Positions 14,094 through 21,776 of a stretch of 22,977 nucleotides of DNA are shown one piece after another. The notes beneath the pieces are model-generated. The model was not told the origin of the DNA. It saw only the letters and a program-made list of their open reading frames with translations, and ran no database searches. The stretch comes from a virus. The stretch lies in the IMG/VR virus record IMGVR_UViG_3300035034_001766, positions 1 through 22,977 of that record; one strand, written 5' to 3'. The translations under genes and the position numbers were made by a program. The number at the start of each line of letters is the position of its first letter. Within the stretch, counting starts at the first letter, position 1.

Positions 14094-16045
14094 CCTGCCA
14101 TACCGGATCCTCGTCCATGACCGGCACCGATTGATGTGATTCTCTGATTATTATAAGTCGTAGCACCTCGGACAGTGTTCTGTACTGGAGCTATAGTAGG
14201 AGCACTCGTAACAATGATGGGTGCGACGTCGCTTTGACTTAGCAGAGCATCTTCCAGAATACTCAAAACCTCAGTCGGATTTACTCCTCCCATCATAGAT
14301 GGCTGGAATATAAACGCAGGTTCTACTTCTGGGATTACCTGGCTGAAGACACTTCTTGCTTCGGTAGACCCTCTTAATGCTGCGATGTCAGTAGAAAGAG
14401 TCGCAAGGAATCTTCTTTGTTCTGCAAGGGCACTGTCAACATTTCTAGTGAACGAAGTATTATCCATTCCGATTTCTTGGATATAGTCTGTTCTACGTTC
14501 TTCCAGATCGCGTATGCGCTCATATGTCTCGCTAACACCCTCGAAGAGTGATCTTCTTTCTCTTTCTGTATTTACCAGATCTATAACGCTCTGTACTCTC
14601 AGTTCTTCCGCTGAGAATGCTATGTCTTCGAATGCACTTTCACTCAATCTTTGAAGATTAGGATTCTCACCTAAGATATTTGAAAAAGATTCCCGCAGTG
14701 ACTCTAGTATTTCTCCTTCGGGTATCTTAAATTCGAACTGACCACCCATTTCTACTGGTGTGTCGGGAGTAATTGCTTCGAGAGATCCTGAAACTGTTTG
14801 TCTGAATACTTCAAGTTCCTCAGCTGCATTGCCTGCTCTGCTAAGTCCTATACCAAGTGCTGTTCTTCTAAGAACTCCTGGTGCCTGGTCATTCTGAACA
14901 GCATCCAGACCGGCAAATCCTGCTGCAGTTCTTTCTTCAAGTTCTGCTATGAAAGCATTCTGTCTTCTCTCTAGCCACCCTTCAACTAACACAACGCTAC
15001 CGACAAGTGCAGCACCAGTCAATGCGGCTAAGCCCACGGGTCCTGTAAGTGCTGCGAGAAGCAAGCCGCCACTCAGTCTTAGTAAAGCAGGTGCGAGTAA
15101 TATCAATGCACCACCTAGTGCCCCAGACATAGCTTGTGTGACTGTAGATGCATTAAAATCTACACCTAGTATTCTCCATGTTTCATCAGATATGTCACCG
15201 TCGGTGAGTCCCAGGGATGCCAGCATATTCTCACCAAAACTCGAAAATAGTCCTGCCATCGCACCTACCGCAGCACCGCGAGCACCGAAGACAAGACCAA
15301 GCGCACCACCTATGGCAGCTCTATTCACGGGATTACTTATGGATGCAATAAACTCTGGAGAGGCACCAGCATCTCTTAATCCCACTTCGACAATTGTCGA
15401 CACAAAGTTACCGATGTATGGTGCCAGAACTGCTAGGGGTATTGCTCGAAGTAGCAGTCCACCAATTGCTCTTACTGACAGGAGCGAGGCAGCGCCGCCT
15501 AAGGCAGCTCCAATAAAACCACCGAACCCAGGTCCTAATGTCGTAAGTAGCGTCTGTAAGAATCCCATCTGGGCTGCTGCCGGGGCACCGGAACCCGAAC
15601 CATCACCACTAGATCCACTGCCTCCTCTTTGTTCGCTCGTATCTGTTCTTTCCGCTCTGCTAAGTTTATCTCTTAATCTTGTGCGCTCTTCAGCATCTTC
15701 AGTTATCTTGAGCATACTAAGACCGGATGCTGCAATGTCCATTAGCGTGCTCGACTGTCGCGTAATTGCTTCTCGCATGGAAGCAAAAACTTCGCCGAAT
15801 TTTTCGACTCCAACAGAAACTGAGCGAAGAGAATCATCATCTCCACTACGAGTGAGTTCACCTTCTCGCTTGATGTTATCAATGAGCTCTGCCTGTCTTT
15901 TTACGCCAGAGTCACTGTCGCGCTTATTGTCACGTCTATTCTTGGAGTTCTCATCACGCTTTCTCTTTTCTTCAGCAATCCTAGCATGATTTGCCTCTCT
16001 CTTAATACTGTTGGCGATATCTGCCTGCGTCTTCTTGTCATCCAT
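14081..16045 (-). CDS. Tail tape-measure protein (gp29-like position)
   Basis: The 654-aa protein, from ATG 16045, overlaps the end of the small ORF at 16038. A further ATG at 16066 gives 661 aa but has no ribosome binding site, whereas AAGAAG precedes 16045. The layout is that of a tape measure: a charged helical N-terminus (residues 1-135, rich in Lys, Arg, Glu), a Gly/Ser linker near 141-155, a long hydrophobic Ala/Gly-rich region from about 160 to 355 with several membrane-like segments (for example LLLRAIPLAVLAPYIGNFV), then helical heptad-like stretches and a Gly-rich tail. Tape measures set tail length and are ejected through the tube at infection. Its place after a gp26/gp51-family chaperone supports this. 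It is longer than T4 gp29 (590 aa); sequence likeness is weak. Confidence 0.75.
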   Translation of the reverse strand: MDDKKTQADIANSIKREANHARIAEEKRKRDENSKNRRDNKRDSDSGVKRQAELIDNIKREGELTRSGDDDSLRSVSVGVEKFGEVFASMREAITRQSSTLMDIAASGLSMLKITEDAEERTRLRDKLSRAERTDTSEQRGGSGSSGDGSGSGAPAAAQMGFLQTLLTTLGPGFGGFIGAALGGAASLLSVRAIGGLLLRAIPLAVLAPYIGNFVSTIVEVGLRDAGASPEFIASISNPVNRAAIGGALGLVFGARGAAVGAMAGLFSSFGENMLASLGLTDGDISDETWRILGVDFNASTVTQAMSGALGGALILLAPALLRLSGGLLLAALTGPVGLAALTGAALVGSVVLVEGWLERRQNAFIAELEERTAAGFAGLDAVQNDQAPGVLRRTALGIGLSRAGNAAEELEVFRQTVSGSLEAITPDTPVEMGGQFEFKIPEGEILESLRESFSNILGENPNLQRLSESAFEDIAFSAEELRVQSVIDLVNTERERRSLFEGVSETYERIRDLEERRTDYIQEIGMDNTSFTRNVDSALAEQRRFLATLSTDIAALRGSTEARSVFSQVIPEVEPAFIFQPSMMGGVNPTEVLSILEDALLSQSDVAPIIVTSAPTIAPVQNTVRGATTYNNQRITSIGAGHGRGSGMAGFAN

Positions 16046-16217
16046 TTTTATTCTTCTTGCTTTCATGTAGTCGTTTCAGATGCTGTATTAACATTGCATA
16101 ATAGATATCACGCTCGTAGGGTATTAAGTTTTCTAGATCTTCGATACTGTATTGATGGTGCTGAGCCAGAAGAAAGATCATTTCGTAATAGATCTTTAAG
16201 TCACAGTGACTCAGCAT
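16038..16217 (-). CDS. Small tail-assembly ORF, likely reached by -1 frameshift or TAATG coupling
   Basis: The 59-aa product reads through YYEMIFLLAQHHQYSIEDLENLIPYERDIYYAMLIQHLKRL. It starts at ATG 16217, overlapping the chaperone TAA (TAATG), and lies in the -1 frame relative to the chaperone. A slippery T_TTT_TTT (16229-16223) sits two codons before that stop, and no stop lies between it and this frame. The element IPYERDIYYAML resembles the short proteins between chaperone and tape measure in other T4-like phages. The position, between a tail chaperone and the tape measure, is that of the GT extension of lambda-like phages, where the fused product binds the tape measure. It could be a separate protein, a fusion tail, or both. 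The ORF itself is secure. Confidence 0.75.
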   Translation of the reverse strand: MLSHCDLKIYYEMIFLLAQHHQYSIEDLENLIPYERDIYYAMLIQHLKRLHESKKNKNG

Positions 16218-16229
16218 TAGGAAAAAAAA
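16197..16229 (-). promoter_or_regulatory. Candidate -1 ribosomal frameshift site
   Basis: On the - strand, the zero-frame codons ACT TTT TTT TCC TAA contain the canonical heptamer T_TTT_TTT at 16229-16223. After a 9-base spacer comes a weak stem-loop: TGAGTCA (16213-16207) pairs with TGACTTA (16203-16197), including one G-U pair, around a CTG loop. Slippage by -1 reads TTC CTA ATG and joins the 59-aa frame, giving a fusion of about 292 aa. Confidence 0.6.
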
Positions 16230-16915
16230 GTTTTGAGTCCTTCGATGACAAATGTCTTTTCTGTTTTTGCACTGTTCGTATAGTGAACTTCATGTCTTAG
16301 AATAGGCATAGTACTAAAGAAATTCTTAATTTCTTTTACGGCAGGCGAAGAAAGATCATCAGCAAAGTCATTAATTTCTGTCTCAGAAAAATCTCTAAAG
16401 TTTAAGACTTCATCACCCTTGATAAGTTTATCCATACAGCTAATCATGATCTGAAACTCTGTTTGGGGATTATTCATATCTTTCATAAGAAGAAGGTACT
16501 CGTTAATAGTAGGATACCTCATTATGATTACGTAGTCGTCGTCAACTCGAATCTGAGTTGTGTGGTCTGGATTTCTATTTACTATGACATCATCTATATT
16601 TAATTCCAGCTTTACTTCTTCAGAAGTATCTGGGTCTTTAATTGCGAATGTTACGTTATTGTTTACAGATTTTGCTCTGATCAATAGGAGAATATACTCC
16701 AGATCAAACATAGACATCGTATCTATATCCTGGTCTTGCAGACAGTTATTTACCACCTGCTTGACAGAAAGTATAGATTGCTCAATGTCTTTTGCCTCTT
16801 GTGCAATCAAGAGTATCTTTTCTTCTCTTACGGTAAACGGTCTGTACAGAATCTCTTTTCCAGACGAAGGAAGAGTTAAAGAATAGAGCGGTTGCGTTAT
16901 TTTTGGTAAGCCCAT
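16217..16915 (-). CDS. Baseplate/tail assembly chaperone, gp26/gp51 family
   Basis: The 232-aa protein fits the T4 baseplate-assembly family shared by gp26 (208 aa) and gp51 (249 aa). It opens LPKITQPLYSLTLPSSGKEILYRPFTVREEKILLIA, the family's typical start, and has acidic stretches in the middle (LELNIDDVIVNRN, DDDYVIIMRYPTINEYL) plus a helical C-terminus. Members act as catalysts or chaperones of hub assembly and precede the tape measure. The ATG at 16915 follows AAAAGG. It ends FFS-TAA on a T8 run that is a possible frameshift site. T4 encodes two such genes; only one is seen here. Confidence 0.82.
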   Translation of the reverse strand: MGLPKITQPLYSLTLPSSGKEILYRPFTVREEKILLIAQEAKDIEQSILSVKQVVNNCLQDQDIDTMSMFDLEYILLLIRAKSVNNNVTFAIKDPDTSEEVKLELNIDDVIVNRNPDHTTQIRVDDDYVIIMRYPTINEYLLLMKDMNNPQTEFQIMISCMDKLIKGDEVLNFRDFSETEINDFADDLSSPAVKEIKNFFSTMPILRHEVHYTNSAKTEKTFVIEGLKTFFS

Positions 16916-16928
16916 GTTATAAAACCTT

Positions 16929-17651
16929 TTATGAGAGTGACGAGGCAGAAGAAAACGTGTCTACTGATCGAGTGTCAAAGTCACGAATGACTCGTGATAT
17001 GTTGCCATTTCTTGCTAGAGAATTTTCTGAGCCTAAGAAGAGACTAGAGTTTTCATATGGTATGTCGTAAAATCCAGAGTACACCAATCTGTTGTACGAG
17101 AAGTTTACAGTAATGGTGGCAGGACCATCTCCTGCCCAGTTCAAATCAATATTGCTTATCTGTGTCGGGTAAACATTCTCGTATCTGCACTCATAATATG
17201 ATGATGGGTTATGAGTGGAAAAGTGACGAATAGTAAGTTCTGACGCGCAGTAGTTGTCTTTGTATTCGATTAGCATTGGAGCCAACCCACGAAAGTTTCC
17301 GCCTCTATTTCCGCTTACGTTCGTCACAGATGTAATCCAGCGGTGAAAGAATGTCAGAATCTTGTGGTTGTTGTCCAGCATGAAGACGCCGTTCAGTGCT
17401 TCAGGTGTAGCACTCATAGGCATATATTCTGCAAAGCCCAGACCAGTTGGCTTATATGCCATCGTCTCAAGATTAATCCCTGGCATAGAGACAGTTTGAC
17501 AGAAGAATCTTAAGTCGTCAGATGTAATGACGCCCGGGACAATGACTTCTCCTCTGCGGTTCGTAGCAGATATCATTGTCTCAAAAAGATTTGTTCTGGC
17601 TGGCCCGCCAAATTTATCTATTCTCGATTTAAATTCTGATATGTTAAACAC
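16929..17651 (-). CDS. 54: Tail-tube-fold protein, gp54-like baseplate tube initiator
   Basis: The 240-aa protein has the tube-protein pattern: N-terminal MFNISEFKSRIDKFGGPARTNLF, FFCQTVSMPGIN (tail-tube proteins carry a similar VxMP segment), a central FHRWITSV-like stretch, and VYPTQISNIDLNW near residue 165, which resembles the gp19 VYPTxI motif, then a GPATITVNFSYNRL strand. Order and length fit a gp54-like initiator that caps the hub and nucleates tube assembly. T4 gp54 is longer (320 aa). A second tail-tube paralogue is the main alternative. The start lies one base after the stop of the upstream gene. Confidence 0.68.
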   Translation of the reverse strand: MFNISEFKSRIDKFGGPARTNLFETMISATNRRGEVIVPGVITSDDLRFFCQTVSMPGINLETMAYKPTGLGFAEYMPMSATPEALNGVFMLDNNHKILTFFHRWITSVTNVSGNRGGNFRGLAPMLIEYKDNYCASELTIRHFSTHNPSSYYECRYENVYPTQISNIDLNWAGDGPATITVNFSYNRLVYSGFYDIPYENSSLFLGSENSLARNGNISRVIRDFDTRSVDTFSSASSLS

Positions 17652-17652
17652 T

Positions 17653-18258
17653 CTACCTCTTGCCCTTCTTCTTCATAGATTGTCTGGAGTCTGCCCAAAC
17701 TTTAGTTTTCGAAGCACCGATAAACTGCTCAGTATTTAGAAACAGTGCAATATCCCATTCAGTCGAATGCACCTCTACGAATCTGCTTCTCACCTGAGAA
17801 TTTAAGTATCGTTTGAATGTAGGACGAAAGAGTTGAAACTTTTCTGTTGACTTCAGAATACTATACGACAGCTGAAGTTTTGTTGTGTCGTCATATTTTT
17901 CGTTGTTCGTGACGTCATAAAGTGCATCCATAAGCTTTGCTCGTAAGGGTAGAGGCAAATAGTGCATATTGATACCAAAGAAACCGTCAGAAGTTCTTTC
18001 GATTGGAAAAATGAGAGGAAAGGCATCATAGTAAGGCAAAGTTTTTTTGTGCTTCGCATCGTACATAAAGAAATACATCTTGCCTGCGGCAGTTCTATTC
18101 TTAAGTCGTGCGCGATCGCTTTTTAACACCACAGTTTCAGAAACTTTACCAGCGTCTTTTGCTTTGTTGCGAAACCACTCTCTCGCAGCAATACTACGAG
18201 CAGGCACTTGTCCCGATTTGATTCCCTTGATAAGAATATCTGAAAAGAGTGAAGCCAA
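17653..18258 (-). CDS. Conserved T4-like tail/neck-region protein, unknown role
   Basis: The 201-aa protein opens MASLFSDILIKGIKSGQVPARS, has a hydrophobic patch YDAFPLIFPIERTSDGFFGINMHYLPLPLRAKLMDALYD in the centre, and ends VWADSRQSMKKKGKR with a basic tail. This pattern appears in many T4-like marine phages beside gp4 and tail genes, but I cannot tie it to a numbered T4 gene. It may be a structural component of the baseplate hub or neck. No signal peptide or catalytic motif. It lies between gp4 and the tube-like gene in the late operon, each separated by a base or two. Confidence 0.72.
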   Translation of the reverse strand: MASLFSDILIKGIKSGQVPARSIAAREWFRNKAKDAGKVSETVVLKSDRARLKNRTAAGKMYFFMYDAKHKKTLPYYDAFPLIFPIERTSDGFFGINMHYLPLPLRAKLMDALYDVTNNEKYDDTTKLQLSYSILKSTEKFQLFRPTFKRYLNSQVRSRFVEVHSTEWDIALFLNTEQFIGASKTKVWADSRQSMKKKGKR

Positions 18259-18259
18259 C

Positions 18260-18727
18260 TTATTTTCCTAACGGCTTGATATGTTTTTCTGTCATGATCT
18301 CAAAACTCCATCCTCTTTGCGCGCAGTACTCTCGAGCAGCTTTCCACTTTGCTTCATTCACACCAAATGTGAGCACTTCGTTCAAATATCTTCTTGACAC
18401 TCGGCCAGTAGGTGTCTTATTCTTGTTGATAGGATTTGGTGGCCTTGTCTGTGCATCCGGTTTCACCTCAATCATCACCGTCTGGTATTTATCCACGCCT
18501 ACTCTCTTTTTTACGACGATGTCAGGAAAGTATCTGCTTGTCTTGCCTTTACCGAGAGGTTTCTTATAAGGAACGACAACTTCTTCTGAAGACCACTCGA
18601 CTACATCTGGGTGTACATCCAAGCGTCTAAAAACTTTTAACTCCCATAAAGATCTGTACTGAATCTTTGTAGGGTCGCCTTTGTATTTCTCGGGATTCGT
18701 TGGTTTGAAACGCCCACTGTATGCCAT
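18260..18727 (-). CDS. 4: Head completion protein gp4
   Basis: The 155-aa protein corresponds to T4 gp4 (150 aa): MAYSGRFKPTNPEKYKGDPTKIQYRSLWE against T4 MAYSGKWVPKNISKYRGDPKKITYRSNWE. The C-terminal half matches too (RYLNEVLTFGVNEAKWKAA against RFMNEIYTYSVNTDKWKAA). The restriction-endonuclease-like core is visible as E29, D69 (RYFPDIVV) and E87-x-K89 (MIEVKP). Gp4 acts after packaging and is needed for head completion before tail joining. I set the start at ATG 18727: the family begins MAYSG there, and the earlier ATG at 18781 would lie at or before the expected transcript start from the late promoter at 18792-18785. Confidence 0.92.
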   Translation of the reverse strand: MAYSGRFKPTNPEKYKGDPTKIQYRSLWELKVFRRLDVHPDVVEWSSEEVVVPYKKPLGKGKTSRYFPDIVVKKRVGVDKYQTVMIEVKPDAQTRPPNPINKNKTPTGRVSRRYLNEVLTFGVNEAKWKAAREYCAQRGWSFEIMTEKHIKPLGK

Positions 18728-18743
18728 ATCGCCAAGATCTCCA

Positions 18744-18751
18744 TATAAATA
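18744..18751 (+). promoter_or_regulatory. Late promoter TATAAATA for the baseplate operon
   Basis: An exact copy of the T4 late-promoter element, TATAAATA, which is read by host polymerase with gp55-type sigma and the gp45 clamp. Transcription should start near 18757, about 50 bases ahead of the gp48-like ATG at 18807, and the operon has no other visible promoter. Confidence 0.72.
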
Positions 18752-18784
18752 GATTGTATCATCCGAACTCACAAGATTCATATC

Positions 18785-18792
18785 TATTTATA
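18785..18792 (-). promoter_or_regulatory. Late promoter TATAAATA for the neck/tail operon
   Basis: Reading leftwards, 18792 to 18785 is an exact TATAAATA. The start should fall near 18779, giving a leader of about 50 bases before gp4 (ATG 18727). It faces the other late promoter 18744-18751, so the two divergently read operons start from converging, overlapping leaders. Confidence 0.72.
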
Positions 18793-18806
18793 GGGCGCAC
18801 GCAAGA

Positions 18807-19754
18807 ATGCCAAGAAGAAATACTTTTGGACCAGTAAGCCAAGATATAGCAAGATCATCACGATCAAGAACTCCATCAAATCTCAACTTTCCGATTGAAG
18901 ATCATGACTACGGCATGTTACTTATGTTTCGTGACTATCAGTATCGTCCTTCTTCGCAAAGAGGATTCTCTCAGATGGGCGCTTCGGGATCGAATGTTTC
19001 TGATACTATTTTCTTGCCACTTCCATCAAACATATCTGACACATTTCAAGTTCGAGCACAAAGATTCGATCAAGAAATCACAGGTGAGCTCGTGTCGACT
19101 CTTATCTCTGATATTGATGTCAATAATCTAGGAGTTGGATCCATCACAGGTGCACTCTCAGGTGCTGCGCTGCGAAGCATTCCTGGAGTTCGAGGCGAGA
19201 CACTTTCTGAGATCACAGGCAATATCTCTCGCGACCTCGCCTTTCTTGCTCGAAGAGGAATTGACGCTGCATTCCCTCAGCAAGGAAGAAACATCGATGC
19301 CGGTACTGGTACTTATGTGAACCCAAAAGCTGCTCTCTCCTTTGAAGGAGTAGAGATGAAAATGCACGCATTCGATTGGACGCTCGCACCCAAGAACGAG
19401 CAAGAGTCAAACAATCTTAGAGATATCGCGAACACGATGAAGAGGCACATGCTTCCAGAATATATCAATACATCAATTCTACAGAGAGCAATGTTTAAGT
19501 ATCCTTCAATGGTTGATGTCTTTTTCGTAGGAATAGATTCGAACTACTATTTTCACTTCAAGACAGCGATGATACAAAGTTTTACTACGAACTTCAGCCC
19601 GAACGGAAATGCTGTGCTTCGTGGAGGCCGCCCTGCTGTGGTTCAGTTTCAACTTGGCTTCATCGAATCTGACATTCACACTTCTGAAGATTACGGTGGG
19701 AATTCTACAAGCGTAGATACGATATCTACACCGACTGGCGAAGGACCCTTCTAA
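18807..19754 (+). CDS. 48: Baseplate tail-tube cap gp48-like
   Basis: The 315-aa protein is smaller than T4 gp48 (364 aa). It has a FPIEDHDYGMLLMFRDYQY start, a central Gly/Ala-rich stretch (SITGALSGAALRSI), and a C-terminal tube-like part (ALSFEGVEMKMHAFDWTLAPKNEQE, then NTMKRHMLPEY), which resembles the gp48/gp54 tube-cap proteins. Such proteins link the central hub to the first ring of tail tube. A late promoter lies about 55 bases upstream; the ribosome binding site is weak. The stop is one base before gp53. Gp54 is the alternative assignment, since both belong to the same fold. Confidence 0.72.
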   Translation: MPRRNTFGPVSQDIARSSRSRTPSNLNFPIEDHDYGMLLMFRDYQYRPSSQRGFSQMGASGSNVSDTIFLPLPSNISDTFQVRAQRFDQEITGELVSTLISDIDVNNLGVGSITGALSGAALRSIPGVRGETLSEITGNISRDLAFLARRGIDAAFPQQGRNIDAGTGTYVNPKAALSFEGVEMKMHAFDWTLAPKNEQESNNLRDIANTMKRHMLPEYINTSILQRAMFKYPSMVDVFFVGIDSNYYFHFKTAMIQSFTTNFSPNGNAVLRGGRPAVVQFQLGFIESDIHTSEDYGGNSTSVDTISTPTGEGPF

Positions 19755-19755
19755 G

Positions 19756-20331
19756 ATGTCAACATACTTTTCTTACTTTCCAATCATATCATATGAAGGA
19801 AAAGCAATTCGTGACATCACTCGCCGTAGTAAGTTCTTAGATGAGAGACTCTCAGATCCATTTACTTATCTGCCTTACACAATCAGAGAAGGCGAGAGAC
19901 CAGAAGACCTTTCAAATAGTTACTACGGATCTGTAGGAGATACTTGGCTTATTCTTCTCGCCAATAAAATCACAGATCCTTATACTCAATGGCCATTATC
20001 TGAAACTGACTTTCATTCTTTCTTTATAGAGAAATACAAAGCACTTTCTGAACTCTCTGGTAGTGCCGTAGTAGAGTGGGGACAAGATCAAACGCTCACA
20101 GAGAATCTCGTCTACCACTATCGAACTTCACCTACTACAGGAAAGATTCTAAGAGTCGCTCCAGACACTTTTCTAACATTGAACTCACAAGAACTCGGCC
20201 CATGGAAACAAGTAAGGGTCTATGACTACGAGAAACAGATGAACGAGAATAAGAGAGAAATCATTTTAATTGACAAGCAATATAGAAATGAAGTCGTGAA
20301 AAACTTTAGAAAGACAATGAACACAGTATGA
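19756..20331 (+). CDS. 53: Baseplate wedge protein gp53
   Basis: The 191-aa protein is near T4 gp53 in size (196 aa). The region YTIREGERPEDLSNSYYGSVGDTWLILLANKI followed by DPYTQWPLSETDFHSF is the LysM-like segment typical of gp53 proteins and of short wedge proteins across contractile systems. Gp53 joins the wedges around the hub. The start ATG 19756 comes one base after the previous stop, and the stop overlaps the next gene's ATG (ATGA at 20328), so the late genes are closely coupled. Confidence 0.87.
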   Translation: MSTYFSYFPIISYEGKAIRDITRRSKFLDERLSDPFTYLPYTIREGERPEDLSNSYYGSVGDTWLILLANKITDPYTQWPLSETDFHSFFIEKYKALSELSGSAVVEWGQDQTLTENLVYHYRTSPTTGKILRVAPDTFLTLNSQELGPWKQVRVYDYEKQMNENKREIILIDKQYRNEVVKNFRKTMNTV

Positions 20332-21776
20332 ACAAATCTAGTTTCGTAAACCCTACATATGCCAATGTGCAAAAGATTTCTATTCGATCAGACTTTTCGG
20401 ATTTGTTGCTAATCGACGTTACTTTAATGGTTCCAAGTGTTTCGTTCACCTCTTCTATAGATAGTGAGACGATGTACGGAGTCGCTCGCTTTGTAGATTC
20501 TGTAGGTCTATTAGAAGAGACACCACTACGCGGAGAAGAACAGATCATCTTCGAGATAGCAGACTCCAGCATGATCAACGAATCTGGCGGTATCCAAGCT
20601 GGCGCAGTATCTGAACCATTTCTATTTACTGGCTTTATCTATAAGATAGACAATGTAACGACTACAGATATCAATGACTCTCTCATCTATGACGTGCACT
20701 TTGTCTCGCACCAAAGCTATGTAGCTGGCACAAAGCAACTCATCCGTTCTTTTCGAGACACTACAGTATCTGACATCGTAAAATCTATCTTCGAAGAATA
20801 CTATAGAGGCCCAAACCATACTACGAACGAGAATCTAAAGCAAGTCACTGTGGAAGAGACATCTGGGCTCATTCGCTGCGTGATACCAAGACTACGCCCA
20901 GAAGAAGCTATGAGCTTTCTATCCAGAAGATCATACTCTGCCAACCAAAGCCCTTCATGCACCTTTAGATTCTACGAAAGCAATAAAGGATACTACTTCG
21001 TCTCTGATGAAGAACTGTTTCGTCTTGCAGAACTAGAAGAACCAAAGAGAATCTTTCAATTCACCTATCTAGATGCTATACCGAATACCCTAGATTACTA
21101 TGAAGAGCAGATGAAGAATCTAGAGTCATTTGAGAATACAGATAGAATCAATACCCTCTCTGATATCTACAATGGCACATATAGAAACAAAGTCTTAGAA
21201 TTAGATATACTGACTCGCAGAACGAATCTTATAGATGGCTCAGGACAGTATGATTACTTTGCAGAGAGAAGAAGATACTTTGATGTAAAGCGAGATGAAA
21301 CACTCATAGACAGGCATACTACGAGGTTCATAGAAGGAGTTCATTCAGATTCTGAAACATCTGGCGGAGAAGATACAGATATCCAAAAGAGATTTCTTGT
21401 CATTAAGAACTTTACATCAGGCGAAGATTTATCTGCAGATCAATCTCTATCTGCAGAAACTCATTACGCAGATATAATCTCTCATAGGCAGGCTTATGGA
21501 AATCATATCGAAAGCACTACAGTTGAAGCAATTGGTCCAGGGAGATTTGATGTTACAGCTGGAGATATCATAGAGATGGATATAAAGCGAATGCAGTATG
21601 CTACTGGCTCAGAATCTGATAGTTCAGAACAGAATAAGCATCTGAGTGGAAGATATCTAGTGAAAACTGTATCTCATGTACTAGAAGGTGATGTAATGAA
21701 GAATGTCTACAGATTGATTAAGAAAGACTGGAGCGAAGTCGAGACGATAAGTGCTAGAAGAGAGGGTCCATTCTAA
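20328..21776 (+). CDS. 27: Baseplate hub protein gp27-like
   Basis: The 482-aa protein is longer than T4 gp27 (391 aa). The order of features fits a gp27-like hub: an N-terminal beta-rich domain (DLLLIDVTLMVPSVSFTSSIDSETMYG), an FTGFIYKIDNVTTTDIND strand pair, a helical TVSDIVKSIFEEYY stretch, and a C-terminal beta domain (AIGPGRFDVTAGDIIEMDI, then LSGRYLVKTVSHVLEGD) as in tube-like hub subunits. It sits directly before the gp5-like gene, the usual order for hub partners. The stop is shared with the next start (TAATG). Assignment rests on order and general pattern. Confidence 0.78.
   Translation: MNKSSFVNPTYANVQKISIRSDFSDLLLIDVTLMVPSVSFTSSIDSETMYGVARFVDSVGLLEETPLRGEEQIIFEIADSSMINESGGIQAGAVSEPFLFTGFIYKIDNVTTTDINDSLIYDVHFVSHQSYVAGTKQLIRSFRDTTVSDIVKSIFEEYYRGPNHTTNENLKQVTVEETSGLIRCVIPRLRPEEAMSFLSRRSYSANQSPSCTFRFYESNKGYYFVSDEELFRLAELEEPKRIFQFTYLDAIPNTLDYYEEQMKNLESFENTDRINTLSDIYNGTYRNKVLELDILTRRTNLIDGSGQYDYFAERRRYFDVKRDETLIDRHTTRFIEGVHSDSETSGGEDTDIQKRFLVIKNFTSGEDLSADQSLSAETHYADIISHRQAYGNHIESTTVEAIGPGRFDVTAGDIIEMDIKRMQYATGSESDSSEQNKHLSGRYLVKTVSHVLEGDVMKNVYRLIKKDWSEVETISARREGPF

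Noticed and set aside
14949-15989. A 346-aa open frame on the + strand
   Set aside because: It is antisense to the tape-measure gene, has a low-complexity Ser/Ala/Pro composition typical of a shadow frame, and has no ribosome binding site of note.
18728-18781. Longer start for gp4 (MNLVSSDDTIYLY)
   Set aside because: The family start MAYSG is internal at 18727, and the late promoter at 18792-18785 would place the transcript start at about this codon.
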